64,000 nucleotides of DNA from Ifrita kowaldi (Eukaryota > Chordata > Aves > Passeriformes > Cinclosomatidae). This document shows, piece after piece, positions 35,811 through 49,689 of the stretch. Each line of letters begins with the position of its first letter. Positions within the stretch are counted from its first letter, which is position 1. The position numbers and the translations under genes were made by a program. The stretch covers positions 186,001-250,000 of the forward strand of contig VZRS01006715.1 of the NCBI GenBank assembly GCA_013398055.1, read 5' to 3'. The notes beneath the pieces are model-generated. The model searched no databases, was not told the origin of the DNA, and saw only the letters and a list, made by a program, of their open reading frames with translations.

Positions 35811-38320
35811 TTTTCCCTGTTAAAAAAACCAAGAGTGTAACAGCATCACCATATCTGCTACAGGCCAAATTTGGCTATGCAAATATAGATCTGCCCAAAA
35901 AATTCTGTGGCAATGAGTGGGCAAAAGCTCCAGAGGACTTTTCAAGAGACAGACAGCATCCTCTGCTGTCCCTATGAAGCATGTCTGGAAATGTTCAGGG
36001 CAAAAGCTCCTGAGAACTACTCCTGCCCATCTGTGGCTGTCTCAAGCAGAGCTGTGAGAGCAAAAGACATCTTTATTAGGTTCAGGTAGGACATTGCGTT
36101 ACATGTGTTTGTCCTCACTTCCCTTCACTGTAGACAAAAGTACTAAAGGTAGAAAATAATAAAAACAAGTGACTGATATTTCCAAGTCAAATTCATATCA
36201 ACACATGGGCCCAAACCAAGTATTTGTGGCAAAATATATTACACCAAATCCTATCATGCCTTTCACAATATGTATGTATTACCACGTGGACTGAGCAGTA
36301 CTTGAGACGATGAGACCTTTCCACTAAATCCCTGTCTTAGTATGTAATCATGGATTGTAAATGAAAAACATCATTCTTCAGAAGCAATATTATTCATGAT
36401 TCAGTAGTGGACATCTCATTTACTTTTAACCTCTTTTTTGTGCTCTTTGTCTTTTTACAGTGTTTTTTCAGCAACAGTGTCCTTGGTAATGCCAGTGGTG
36501 CTGTTTACATTTTTGCCAGGGAATTATGCTGCTGTAAATGGGACCAGGATTAGTTCCGTGACAGGCTAGCTAGGCTGCAGAACCCTCCAGGTGAACAATT
36601 ATATTGTTTGAACCCCATATGCTTTTCCTACGATCAGTTAGGTGGAAAACAGTTTCAAAATGTAGCTCTTGCTGATAATGTTATCAGGAGCTTTTCCTTC
36701 CCAAATTAGAGAATTTGGAAGAATTAATTATTTTCTGTAAAATTTGATGCTATGAATTTTAGAAGAAGAGATTAGGTCAGTTATGTTTTTAAAGAAGGAA
36801 CTTCAAAGAAATAGAAGTCATTATCTGAATAAACAGCTAATCACATGTTAACAGAAAGAAAATTGCCAGCAAACTTTTATGAAAAAGTAATCTTGACTTT
36901 TGACAATATCTAACAAGCACAAAACAGAATGCTGCATAGCCAGAATTTTTGCAATGAGACCTCTCAGGGGCTTAGAATTAAGCAAGTGCTAAGAGCTTTA
37001 CTGGACCATAGCCAAAATGCTCAGAAACCATGCAGTTTCTCTTAGGACTTGAATACTTTTGAGATACATTCTATTATATGTATATGTTCTATTAGTCACC
37101 ATCTTTCTCTGATGCTTGCTCAATATAACAAAAAACATTGTACTTACTACAGAGGCATGAGATTTCCCACTGTCGACCATTTTCCATGCTGGAAATTAAT
37201 AATATGTTCTCAGTCTGTGAACTTGATTCTTCTCTTCATTTATAACTTTTATGTTAGTGGAATTATGGAGAAAAGCTTTTTTATTCAAAAGGATTTTGCA
37301 AAATACATTCTGAAAATGGAAATAAATTTCACTGACCTTAGCTTATAACCTCTGATAATGACTTTTAAGTATGGGTTTTCCCCCTATGCCAGTATGTTTT
37401 CAACCATTTGTATGGGTGGTAAACAATTCTTCTTGCAATCTCTGTAATGCTGACAGTCTATGAGACATGAAAATTATGTAAATATAAGAACTAGAGCTAG
37501 AAAAAAACCCACACCAAAACTCCAACTCCCACCTCCCTGCAAAGTCTGTAGTTATAGTGGTAGCTGAGTAGGAACAGGTTAAGGCAAAATCAACATGTTT
37601 GTTCATTTAAACAATCTAAATAACTAGAAGTAACCATGGCATCAAATTAGTAATTTAATGCCAATTTCTCTTATCTTTAACAGAAAAATGACAAAAAACA
37701 CCTACAATTTTTCTTTCTAATTTATTGTAGATCCACATGCTAGTGCTATAGCAATTATCCAGGTACTGTCAAGACTGAAAAAAAATACGTTTTTCTTCCT
37801 TGGTAACCTTTAGCTTAGCACTTCAGAATAATACACTCACTCTAGCACAATTAGACGCAATAAGTATGAGAATGACTATTCTGGAACTTTTTACAAAATG
37901 AAAATCATATTTTTCAGAAGGAAAATACTATATGATACGGAATTATCTTTTCTAACTTGCATATGAAAAGAATTTCAAAAGCTTTGAGGTATAAACTATC
38001 ATAGGCAAATCACTCAAAACGCAGCATCTGTAGAATCTGTAATTTGTACAAGAAATCTTATGAGGAGGGGCTATCTTAGGTGATTCCCTGCCCCAATACT
38101 TGCCATGCATAATTTGAATTGCCCACAGTTACAACTCAGTAACAGGATATTACATTTTGTTCTCGTGTTTGGAAGCAGGAGGGTGTCACCACAAAAATTC
38201 CATGACCAGCACTTTAACCTATTCCAGATGCCAAGGAACAGCATCAACTCTCTGATGCCTTACTTGCCTTAAGTCTATGGAAACACTGCTAAAAGCAAGA
38301 GCAGAGAGATTGGAAAAGAT
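35811..38320. other. Non-coding AT-rich sequence, nothing recognised
   Basis: Unique AT-rich DNA. The motif GGGCAAAAGCTCC occurs twice about 80 bp apart (near 35,920 and 36,000), but the surrounding bases do not align convincingly. No exon or transposon end is supported. Confidence 0.5.
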
Positions 38321-38762
38321 CATAGAATATTTAAGGGTGGATAAAACCTTTAAGATCATCAAGTCCAACCATCGACCCATCATCACCACCATGCTTACCA
38401 TTAAACCATGTCCTCCATTCCCATTATGCTTTTTGAACACTTCCAGGGCAGCCTGTTCCAATGCTTGAAAAAACTTTTCATGAAAAAATCTAATCTGAAC
38501 CTCCCCTGGAGCAGCTTGAGGCATTTCCTCTCATCCTGTCACTTTCTACCCAGCAGAAGAAGCCAAACCCCACCTTACTACAACCTCCTTTGTTTCAGTT
38601 TTGGACAGCAAGAGAGATCTCCCCTCAGCCTCCTTTTCTCCAGGCTGTACACTCCCAGCTCCCTCAGCTGGTACTCCTAACACTTGTGCTCCAGATACTT
38701 CACCAGCTTTGTTGCCCTTCTCTGGACTCACTTTAGGGCTTCAATGACTCTCTTGTAGTGAG
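38321..38762 (-). mobile_element. CR1 LINE fragment, 3' end, 5'-truncated
   Basis: On the minus strand this segment reads through the ORF2 C-terminal region into the CR1 3' end. Toward its low-coordinate end lie the pre-tail block, which reads as GGTTGGACTTGATGATCTTA-like sequence, and a single ATTCTATG unit at the tail. The coding part is interrupted by frame changes and stops. The antisense LEKKEAEG-like block around 38,630 matches the position of FSLEKRRL in the other copies. The left flank (38,280-38,320) carries no further octamers. The family is clear, the subfamily unknown. Confidence 0.92.
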
Positions 38763-39130
38763 ATGCGGGAATGCGAGTGGAAAAACCGTAAGCCTTGACA
38801 AAGAGTTTAATATTGCCCAAGCTGGGGCAATACTATAGCTTCCTACAGTTTAGGAATAGTTGCTGACAACTTGCCTGGAGAAGTCAAGCTGATAAGACCC
38901 CAACTGTATACAAAATTAATTGATTTGAACATTTTAAATTAATTTATAGATATAAAAATTTGGATGAACATGTAGCCAAAGATTAAATAATGGAAAAGAG
39001 TGTCGCTGGAGAGTATAAAGACGGTTCACTGGAGATTGTCCAGCAAAAGAAAATAGCTGGGTAACTGTTTCAGCGCCTAATCTATAGCCCCCTGAAGTCA
39101 GTGGGAATGCTTTAAGGGGACTTCAGGTCT
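38763..39130. other. Non-coding sequence, nothing recognised
   Basis: AT-rich DNA upstream (in CR1 terms) of the truncated element. No further CR1 homology is visible by eye. Confidence 0.5.
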
Positions 39131-39490
39131 GAGAAAACAAATTAAAAGCACAAACCTGTAAGCAGACATACACTGTGAGTGTGATGGTCAAAGGGTGGCG
39201 CCGTGAAAGAGAATAGGGGACCTTCAAGTGGCCCCAAATTGAGTGGATGTAGGATATGCAGGTGGAATTTCTTCAAGTTGTCCTGTAAAGATTTGTGCAG
39301 GGGGGACACAGGACACCTCATAAACCAGTGTCTCTGGCCTTTCATCAGAATTGAGGAGATCTGCTGTACTATACGCCGATGGTGACAGCTGCTATCCCGG
39401 CTGTCATACCGGGGACTGGAACAAGAGCTCCAGCACTCAGCGCAAAACCTGCTGAAGCTTGTAATCAAGCTTTCTGGTATGGATTAGTAC
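39131..39490. other. CpG-containing, GC-richer patch, unclassified
   Basis: This segment of about 350 bp holds several CpGs (within GGCGCC, ACGCCG, CCCGGC, ACCGGGG and AGCGC) in a window that is otherwise strongly CpG-poor. Frames of 60 and 108 codons overlap here on opposite strands without a recognised motif. A recently inserted transposon piece, a processed-pseudogene fragment or a small regulatory element are all possible. I cannot decide among them. Confidence 0.4.
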
Positions 39491-42400
39491 AATCATGTCC
39501 TGTGGAGAGTAGGCACAGATGGAGACCTGTAATACATGTTCACCAGTGAGTTACACACACATGGACACGATGTAGCTGACCTTATGCTCTTGAATTTGTC
39601 AAGAAGCACTAAAATTATTATCAGTGAATTTCTGCATCAAACTTGTGCCCTGAGAAAGAGGAATGCTCTTCTCTTCAATCCTAGTTCACCACCATGAAGC
39701 AAATTCTTTAATCCCATGAGGAATAACAGCCTGTGGGTTTAACTCCTTGCTGTACATAGATGTTTGTGGGAATGGACTCCCTATATTTGTCATGAGAGCA
39801 AAATAATATATTCTGGTGGGAAAAAATAAAAACCACTCCATTCAAAAGAATAACCACAATTCAGTGCTGTTATATGGGTTTTTTTGGCGATATAAATGTT
39901 AACAAGGCTTACTGGCAACAAAATTTGATTTGCTGTGTAGTATGAGATACAAAGAAGATGTGTGGTACTCCTTCCCTCAGAAGGAAACGTTGCACAAGTG
40001 AGTTTTGTCTGAGAGAAGCTCTGTCTTGCCTGCTAATTTGCAGAAGTATCATTTATTGTACTTCAGTCTCTTTTCCTTTTGCTTAGTCTTTAAGGAGAAG
40101 TTTGGGGGAGGACAGTGTAATACAGTGCTCTACTGTGCATGTGTGTGTATTTTTAATTGCAATATATTTTAATGAAATACATTTGCATTTATGAAATAGC
40201 AGTGAGGTAGCACTTATCCCCAGAATCAAGATGCACTAAAAAATTGGTCTTTTCATTTTTGTGTGTTGGTATGAATGAGAAGAAATCTAATATCTTGTTT
40301 TAAACTGGTGTGATATATATGTGTGAAAACTTGTTGAGCTGATTTATGCAGAAATATGTAAATACATATAAAACCACCCAAACATTGTCATGACTAGGCT
40401 TGTAATTTTCCTGAGCAGTTCTGACTAGTGGCACGTCTCAGTTTACTGCGACTTCATGTATGATGATAAAAGAGGTAGGAGATTCTCCTTTTGGAGGAAA
40501 GAGATCACAATATATTTACACTTCAGCAAGGCAGAAGGGCAAGGGTGAGTAGGGAAGAATAACTGTTCAAGGTTTTTCTTCTGTTTGTTGCATTTGAGAT
40601 GCTCCAGCATATCCTACCAAGTGTCAGGCTGCTGGTGCAGAGCTCGGGTCTTGGAAAAATACTGCGCTGTACCTGCCAGCTCAAGCAGCACTAGATGCCC
40701 CTGTTTAAGCTACTCCATTTCTTTCTTTCTATTTCAATCACAGCTGGAAATCTATATATCTCACTCCTTGGAAATGTCACAGCTCAGTGCTGGCTCAAGG
40801 TTTTTCGTCCTTCAGAGGGTGATGGAAAGCTGTGGCCCTGGGCTGAGTGCAGGGTTTCAGTCCAACGGGAATAAGGTAACTTTTAGACAGAACTTTAAGC
40901 GAAAAGGATTTCCAAGTTAATATCCACTGAACACAGATATATATAGCTATTTAGCTCTCTTTTTTTCTTTTGCAACTAAATCATAGTTAAAATGCAGTTG
41001 TAACAATATATTTCTTTTTCATTCTTTCCTGTACAAATGCAAGCAAAGTATCCTTTCAAGGTAACATTGACAGGACATTTCTCACTGATACATACTTCAA
41101 AATATCTTAGTAAGATGTACTTTGCAAAGGAGGTACACTTCCTCTGAAGGATAGGCTGTTAAGAGGAACTATGCCTATTTGACCAGCTGGAGTTTTGCCT
41201 ATTTGGTTGTAGGAAAGAATTGCGTGATGTGTTATACACAGGAAAATATAAGTGTTGCCACTTCCCAAAGCTGTGCTAGAAACCGCGAGACATTTTAAAC
41301 TTCTGATACAGACACGTCTTACTTAAGACACACGCTTTTAGTATGGATTTATTAACAAAATGTGAAAAAAGTTTAATCATGCTCAAAGTAAAAATGTTAC
41401 CTCTGGGATTTAAATGCTTTCTGCTCTTAGCCAAATCTGACCTGTATATGGTGCTTGTGTGTTCCAGATACTAAAAAATCACAGCTTTCTGGTGGGAATT
41501 CTTTGTAACATGCAGCTTTTATTATGCTTAGGAGTTATTGAATCAAATACTGATGTAAATTCTCATCCTAAAAAAAATAATTAGGAATGCCTATTTTTTT
41601 AAAAAACCCACATCATTTATTTTACTGGAAACATTTGTTTCTCATTTTAAATGTTTTTGCTTTCACATTGTTCTGCCTTGTGAAGTTTATTTTCTTAGTG
41701 TTGATCATTTATTCTTCCACTTTAACTTTTGTCTCTGAATATATGGATAAGAACTTTTACAGCTTTTGTTTTAACCAAAACCACACAATGTGATAGAGCT
41801 TGTTAAAATCCAGCTAAAGGCCATATGCTAATCTCATAATTTACTTAAATAATTCATCAGATAAACGTCAAAGAAGCCTGCCATTAAATTTTATATTGTG
41901 TATAATATTGGAGAAAAGAATAATTTTATATTAGGTTGATAACATCAACCATTTCACAGTCTAAAGCTAACCAGATGTAGAAGTGCCTTTCAACAAGGTC
42001 CAGCATGTGAGGTTCCCATTCCAGCATCATAAACGGAGAATCAAATTTTCTAACGAAGGTTTATCTGTTTCTGATTGCTATATAAAGGGGACAAATTTAG
42101 TGCATAATACCACTGAGAAAAATGAAACTGAAATGGCATGAGCATGCTTATCTGAAAATGCAACTAATATTTTTTTTTAAAAAAAAGCATAATAAGGAAG
42201 TGTTTCCTTTCTCCATGCATTCCTGCATACATCTCTGAATGTGAGTATGGTATTCATATTGAATTAATCAAATATAATTTACACTGAGGATCTTATCTCT
42301 TTCTTTTGTCGTGTAATCTATTTATGGACTACTGAGGCAGTGCAAGACCAGCAGGATTACACTACTGTGGAGATAGCTGGCATTTGAACAGCAGTCAGGC

Positions 42401-45119
42401 TGAAATTGTGTTTGAATCTGTCAAATGAAGATACAGTCAAAGAAGAAAAATTAATAGATTGATATTCAACTCTGATTCATATTCATCATGAATCAGTTGT
42501 ACAGGTAACATGAACCTAAAACATGCTCAAAACATTAAGACAAAATATAATTGCAGAGCTGTTTTGATACATCATGAACTATGTGTTTTTCATTGTTGTT
42601 CAGATTTTTATAATAACAAAGATTCCTTCTTTTGAAGGAATATATCATATCATACATGTAGTAAATTATAATTACCCTTTTGTTACACTAATTTGTACAC
42701 CACCCTTGATATCTCCTTTCACATAAGAACTTCACTCTTCATAAAAGCATTATGAAGCACTGCAGATATCATCTGAAACATATTAGCCTTAACTTGTGGG
42801 TGGTTCCAACTAATAGGAAGAAATAGATACAAATGCTTAGCCTGGTTTTGTCCCATTCCTCTGGGATATAAGGACTGGTAAGATCAGTAGCAAAACACTA
42901 CAACATGTGAATGTGAATATATGCTGCTTGTTTCTGATTAAGGCACAAAATATTGGGAAGAGTGCAAATACCACTCAGCAGCAGTCTGTATATACTTGTA
43001 CGTGCAAAAACCTCTCTGTATGGATGTATGTAAAACATGTGTGAATCCTGTATTCAGGATGGTGATTAAGGTGAAATCCATGCACTACCTAAATATGATT
43101 CACAAAATCATTATGCAGGAAATTTCTCACGTGCATATGAGAAAGGATATTAAAGAAATAACACGCACCTTCAGCCATGGTTCTTGTGATGCTTCCTAGC
43201 AAACAACTCTGTCCAAATCTTCTTTAATTTAGGTCTCTGATGTTCAAGGTGATTGAGTCTGACGAGGATTTACATTTCTAGAGCTTGACTGAACTAATTC
43301 CTCATTTGTTCTGCACTATGCAACAGCTTGCACAGTGAAGGTTTTTGGGGGTCTGAATAAGAGCCCACTATTATCTCTCATATATGAGCAATAAAGGGGA
43401 AACACCCTGTGTTTGTGTCCAGTTCCTTGGCAAATAACTGGAATGTTGTAATCTATATCCAACCTTGAGGCAAGATTTGCAGATGAATGACAGTTTTTTC
43501 TGTTTGAGGACTTCAGATCTGACATACCAAAAGCATAGTGCAACTCATGCTGAGGAAGACAAACAAACAAGGAAAAGGATAGTTCCTACCCTACTTCTCA
43601 ATCTGAGAACTCTGAGTTGAATCTGGGGGGGTAACTCCTCTTACAACAGAGAAAAAAATCAGATCTAAATTTGTTCAATGAAGTTGGATCTGGTAATGTG
43701 ATTGAAAATCATCTCTGTCTAATTCTAAAATGTATTGCATTTTCTATGACCTTTTCTTCTTTCAAGCCTGCCAAAGTCCATGGAATCTGAATCACTACAA
43801 ACAAATGAACTGAAACCAGAGACTACAAAAATTCGTTACTGTCCAGATTCCACACAAGATTTTTTCAAAAGGCCAGGTAGGTGAGGACTATTTCTCAAGA
43901 AGTAGAATATGGGAGTAGGAGAATTCCAGGAGAATCAGTTATACCAAGATTATAAATACTTCTTAAATAAACACAAATAGCATTGGAGTGACTGCTCAAC
44001 ACAACAGGCTGAAGGATAATTTGCCTGAAGAAAAAGCTCACACAGTTTGTAGAACTTAAATGAAAACATTTCTTAATACATTCTAGGTCATCTGTCAAAC
44101 TACAGGATCCCTGTTCTTATCAGCATAGATCTGGTAGTGTATCACGAAAAAAGGGAGAAGTGGAATGTGATTCTTATCTCTATTTGTGATAGAAAACCCA
44201 ATAAATCACAGAGAAAAGACTACAAATGAATTATGAGGGCCCTACTGTCCTATCTATACAATAAATTTTTCTTCTGGTAAGAATGATGGTGTTGATATAA
44301 AAGCGTGAAGAGAAAAAGAAACGGAAAATAGGAGAAGGGAAGTGAAGTGTTTTTATCTTCTACCACAAAAAGTATGCTTAATGTTTTCACCTTTCACGGA
44401 AAATTACAAAAGCACAGTTTTATCATTTGTAGAAATTATGACTGTGCTAGAGCAGGCAATGTTTTTTATGGGGTTTTTGCAGCTTTTAGCTATATAATCA
44501 TTAAGATACACAATCCTATGTCTAAACTGTGGGCTTTCTGAGCTCCCTGTGCTTTCCACTCTTATTGAGATGCTGTAGCTTGGGCATGAGAATCCCTAAA
44601 CTCTAGCTGTCTACAAGCAACTTAATTATGAAACACTTTGATTCACACATCTTCTCAGTCTAGCCAGGCAGCTTAAGTGTCCTGCAATGAGATATTTCTC
44701 CCTTTGGTCACTGGGAAAAAGAGATAGGCAGACCTTCCTAAAAAAGGAAAACTTTAAAGAGTAGCAATCTTTTATAATTGCTGCATATAAACTTACTTTC
44801 CTTTAAAAACACCAAAGTTTCTCATCATTTATTATCAATTCAAATATGGAGAATTATCACAGCTGATATAACATAACTGGTACCTACTAAAGTTCTGAGC
44901 AATGGAGCTACCTATTGAATTCCAGAGCCATCTATGTAATATCTGGAATACCTACAGCCTTGCTGCCATAAACTTGGATGTCTGCACGATTATGTAACCC
45001 CTTCTGCCAAATTTCTTCCTTAACAAGGTCCAGTATTAATTTCTGACCACAACAAGGATGAGGAGCACAGGTAGTAATTTCCTAGATCCTTCTGGTAACA
45101 AGGAATAATATTGATAGGA
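39491..45119. other. Long non-coding AT-rich stretch, no gene seen
   Basis: Unique AT-rich DNA with several small hairpins (for example 9-bp arms at 42,472-42,496 and 7-bp arms at 41,934-41,950) and an A/T run at about 42,170. Open frames up to 111 codons (40,585-40,920, plus strand) show no recognised domain. Confidence 0.55.
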
Positions 45120-45798
45120 ATAGGCAGATTGATTGAGTCAATGCATGGCTCCAAGGCTGCTGTAAGGGAGGCCCTGCAAAGAGACCTGGACAAATCAGAG
45201 GGCTGGGCAATCACCAACCATGTGAAGTTCAACAAGGGAAAGTGCTGGATTCTGATCCTGCAACGGGGTAATCCTGGATGTATGGATAGACTGTGGAATC
45301 AGGGCAGTTTTGGGCACCACAATAAAAGAAAGACAAATTATTAGAGAACATCCAAAGGAGGGCAAGCAAGGTGGTGAAGGACCTTCAGGGGAAGCTGTAT
45401 GAGGAGCAGCCAAGGTGTCTTGGTCTGTTCAGCCTGGAGAAGAGGAGACTGAGAGGAGACCTCATTGCATTTTACAACTTCCTCACGAGGGGAAGAGGAG
45501 GTGCAGACACTGATCTCTTCTCTCTGGTGACTAGTGACAGGACCCGAGGGAATGGCCTGAAGCTGTATCAGGGGAGGTTTAACTTAGATATTAGGAAAAG
45601 ATTTTTCCCCCAGAGGGTGGTTGGGCACTGGAACAGGCTTCCCAGGCAAGTGGTCACAGCACCAAGCCTGACAGAACTCAAAAAGTGTTTGGACAATGTT
45701 CTCCAGCACATGGTATGATCCTTGGGGAGGTCTTGCACAGGACTAAGAGTTGGACTCAGTGACCCCTTCCACTTCAGCATATTCTGTGATTCTGTGAA
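45120..45798 (+). mobile_element. CR1 LINE fragment, 3' part, with internal deletion
   Basis: A sense-strand CR1 fragment runs from the region after the reverse-transcriptase active site to the element's end. The 5' part carries the block encoding REALQRDLDKSEGWAI and VKFNKGKCWILIL. Near 45,290-45,305 the sequence jumps to a later position (QGSFGHHNKRK-type block), so a few hundred bases of the usual element are missing. The element finishes with ATTCTGTGATTCTGTG at 45,781-45,796, the diagnostic CR1 octamer tail. The left boundary is approximate. Confidence 0.94.
45371..45718 (+). pseudogene. CR1 ORF2 C-terminal remnant, 115 codons still open
   Basis: The C-terminal end of the CR1 reverse-transcriptase protein remains open for 115 codons. 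It contains GLFSLEKRRLRGDLIAFYN, SDRTRGNGLKLYQGRFNLDI, RKRFFPQRVVGHWNRLPRQ and a terminal LDNVLQHMV. The natural stop is followed by the CR1 3' untranslated region and octamer tail. The endonuclease, the reverse-transcriptase palm motifs and the start are absent, so it cannot make an active protein. It is the best-preserved ORF2 tail in the window, which suggests a younger insertion than the copies at 38.3 and 52 kb. Confidence 0.9.
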
Positions 45799-48700
45799 CT
45801 ACGGTACTTGAATGCCTAGGTGACATTCATGTCTCATTTACAAAAAAAATTACATTTCTGTTAAATGTGACACTGTAGCTTGTTTTAGTTTAGTAAAAAG
45901 CCTGACAAATATTTTTCTAAAGGATTCAACTTTCTTATCAACAATAAAGTACTCTAGAGATGCCCCACAAAACCCTATTATGTTACTAAAATTGCATATT
46001 ATAATATTGGGATTGGTTCACTTTAGCCTTTGGACTACAGCGGCAGGATGGGTAAAAGGATTCTGAGATCCTATTTCCATTATTCTCTGTCCAAGCTCTT
46101 GGGAAATATGCTTAATTTGCAACTTTCAACCAACCTTTCATAGATGCCAGGAACCACAGCAGGATGTTTTTAGGGGGCATGTGAGGAAGGGCTGGTTGAA
46201 TGTGAGGTCATGATATGAAATATGTAATCAACTCCTTTCCAACTAGAACTCTATCCATTTAAAACATAAAACCTGTGGTTCTTACTATTGCTTTATTTTT
46301 TATTTTATTTTAAATGCATCCTTTGCTGCAAAGCCAAGTTGTCTCTCTCTCCTACTAAAACATTCCCCTAGAACAAATGAGCATTTTTGTTAAAGCATGA
46401 GGATAGTGGAAGAATTATTATTCTCTTGGATAAAATCTCTTTGTTTAAAATAGTTGCCATTTTTCTACAGAGAAATAAGACACCTTGTTGGTGTTTTCTT
46501 ATAGCAAACATAAAGTCACTGAGAGGAAACAGGCTAGATGGAAGATCATCATGGTATTAAATTACTTCTCTCTGCAAACGCTGTAAATTATGTAGACATA
46601 AAAAGAGAAGTTATGATAAGAACTCTGAAGTGTTGTGTATCTGGACTTTAAAATGTTATTCTGCTAAGGACTTTATTCTACTGCCAAGATTAAGAAACAT
46701 GAAGTAATGATTCAGGACATGGGCCCTGTAAAAGGAATTCTTCTCTAGAAATGTGCTCCTTCCTCTTCGACTTTTTTTTCATTCCCTATAGAAAAGATGA
46801 TCTTGGATTATTGACTGTTTATTACGATTTTGTATATATACATTTTCTTAGTTTGACACTAGTTCTAAGAACAAGGCTGAGGGGTGTGTTAGAAAAGTGC
46901 AATCTTACTTGTTTTTTGTATTTGTTAATTGTCTCTAAACGGACATAGCCTTTTTTTTTTTCAAACATATCTGAAGTTATGGACCCAAACAGTCTGTTTT
47001 CTATATACACATTTCTGCACATACCAAGTACTCATATGCACAACTTTAGCACCTAATTACTTTATAACATTTACTTTAAAAATTTAGTTTTCTAAATTTT
47101 CTCTCTGTTTCATCAGAGCTCTTTTGGTCACTCATTTCACATGGCATGGTCTTGCTTGATTGCTGTGTTTCTAAAACTATCTCTTTCGAAATTTTCTGGA
47201 AGAACTTTTACTCATGAAAATAACTGTTAATTATGGCCCCTTCAAAAATTTAATGACATACAAACACAGGATGAAATGAATGCAGTTCAAAAATTTTGTA
47301 ATTCCTGTAGTATTTCTAGGAAAAATTATAAACAGATCAATAAATAAATTTCAGTTCGTTGAGCATTGAGGGCTTCCACCATTATAAAAAAATATTTAGT
47401 CTCAACTGTAACTTTTTCTTTCTTCTTTCCTTCTTCTGAGGGAATTTACTTACAATTCTTCAAAGGTGTCTTTTTATATAAGAGGATTCATGTGTTTTTT
47501 TGATTTTTATCAGTTTTTATCATTGCAGTTCATTACATGCCCTGAGAAAAGTCGATATGTGAATTAAAGTTTTTTCTCAAGGAGGTCTTGCTTCCTTGCC
47601 TAACAAAATACAAGTATAACAAAAACATATATGCACAGACCACAGATATAAACATTTTACAAGGGTAACTCCCATTCCCGTCTGTCTTCTCCTTGTGTAT
47701 CAAACAAATTACTGTAATATAACAAAGGAAAGGCTGTTCTTTAAGTTGCTTTTCAACTGGAGCCTTGTCTTTATCTATGCACAGAGAGAACAAAAATGTT
47801 TATTTATACATGTGGCTCTTTACAGTTGTTACTCAAAAAGTGCTGCGTACAAACATCTAGGATTTCTCCAGCAAAAGTTACACAAATGCACACATTGAAG
47901 ATAATGGCTATAGGTGAAAGTTCCATTTGGCAGTTGTCCACACAGCCTGAACATATTAACAAGGAGACTTTGGAGAGAGATGCCAGATTTCTCTTCATCA
48001 CTACCCAAAGCATTGTTACAGAGATGTCTGGCTCCAGGTCCAAGAATTTCCAGCTAGAAAGAACTCCAGGAGTTTTCTTTGATTCTGCTTTGGATGGGCC
48101 CCCAGTAGCCCTCCCGAGGAGATGATGATGAAAGACAGTGATGAAGAAGGTTAGAATTTTTGTTCAGGAAAATCCTCTTTAAAATCTTCAGTCTTGAGGA
48201 CTAAGCTAAAAAAAGAGGAAAAAATATGTAGACCCAAGGGACCTTAAAACTGGTGGCTCTGCTGTGTTGGGAGACCAGTAGAATTACACAGTAGGAGCAG
48301 AACCATGCTTTTTAGTCAAACTCTTTCATTCAAATTTGGGCTTCTTCCTGAAGTATTTTAGCAATATAGAAGATACATTCTCTCTTCTGATTGAATTGTT
48401 TTATTTTGGCAAACTTTTCTCTACACTGATCTACTGAACGGTTGATTAGATAATAACATTTGAAAAAGGTTTACAAGAGAAGATCACTGACTCTTAGAAT
48501 CTCCATGTAATTTGAAATAATTGGAAACAAAGAAATTTTCCTTCATTCATTTACCTGAAAGGTCTATCTACCTTCTCATTCAATACAAGAGTGTTTTTTA
48601 GTGAGCTAAAACTGTACACTGAAAGATAGTGAAAGTTATTTCATTTTGTTGCTCAAAGAAAAATAATCTGTTTTTTGGTGCTTGCAGGAGACATAATGGA

Positions 48701-49680
48701 ATATTTCCATGACAAAATAGCAGCTGAGATATTAATATAAAATCCTGTAACTACTGTAAGTGGATCATGACGGAGAAAAGCAAAGTATTTTAAAAGTGGC
48801 CAGGCAAAGATCCGTTCTTTTATTTATAATTTCTGAAATTTATTCCAGCTATCAAACAGTTGAAATATTTATTTCAACTGTCACACCAACTCTCAAAACA
48901 TCTGTTTCCAACTGGTCAGTTACCTGCCTATAGCAGGAGTTATAACACTACAGAAATTACAGGGTAAAATACAATTCCTGCTCCCTGAATGAAATGCAGT
49001 TGGCATGCTCAAAACTTATTCCATGATGATTCCCCATACGCATGATCTGCAACTGTAAACACCAGCTAAAGGGAATGGAATGGAGGTGGAGCAGAGTGGA
49101 GACACCACAGACAGGCTCTGCTGAAATCCTTGCGGGAGGGGAACTCAATGGCACTTTGCAGCTGATAAACCACATAGTGCCTGTCAACCAGGGGAGATAG
49201 GGGAAGATGTCCTGCTGCTCAGCCAACATCTGTGGCAAAATCACTCTCCTCAGATGAACTTGGTTCATTATAGCTTAACTGTAATACTAACACACACCTC
49301 CATCCCAAAGTTATCTGTCTCCCCTCACCGGGCATGTGCTCTATATTCTTTTTGACTGTATCTTTAAAAGCAAAGTGAGACAATATTACAATAGTCAATA
49401 GCAAAGATATGTATGACTAGAGTCACTCAAGTTCCACCTAAACACAAAGAAGTAGTGTAAAAGTTGAGAATGGGGGAAAATGTAGGGAAGACTCAACTGT
49501 AGCTGCTGGGATCTGTTGATGGGCTGAACCTGTCTTCTCCCCAGTAGCCTGTTGGGAAAGAATCATATTCTTTGTGGGCTGAATATTTTATTGTGGATTA
49601 GAGCTTGTCTGTACATTTCTTTGAATACATTTTTGCAGATACTATCACCAGCAATCCTCGAATCTTAACTTGCCAAATTT
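45799..49680. other. Non-coding AT-rich sequence, no gene seen
   Basis: Unique AT-rich DNA with a T-run at about 46,950 and short frames on both strands (47,533-48,125, 48,957-49,404). No family is recognised. Confidence 0.55.
48856..48881. repeat. Perfect hairpin: 11-bp stem, 4-nt loop
   Basis: The arms 48,856-48,866 (ACAGTTGAAAT) and 48,871-48,881 (ATTTCAACTGT) are exact reverse complements around an ATTT loop. It is too short for a canonical microRNA precursor, and no other function is apparent. Confidence 0.88.
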
Positions 49681-49689
49681 TATATTAAT

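Noticed and set aside
35910..36070. About 80-bp tandem repeat suggested by two GGGCAAAAGCTCC copies
   Set aside because: Only about 13-20 bp match. The rest of the putative units does not align.
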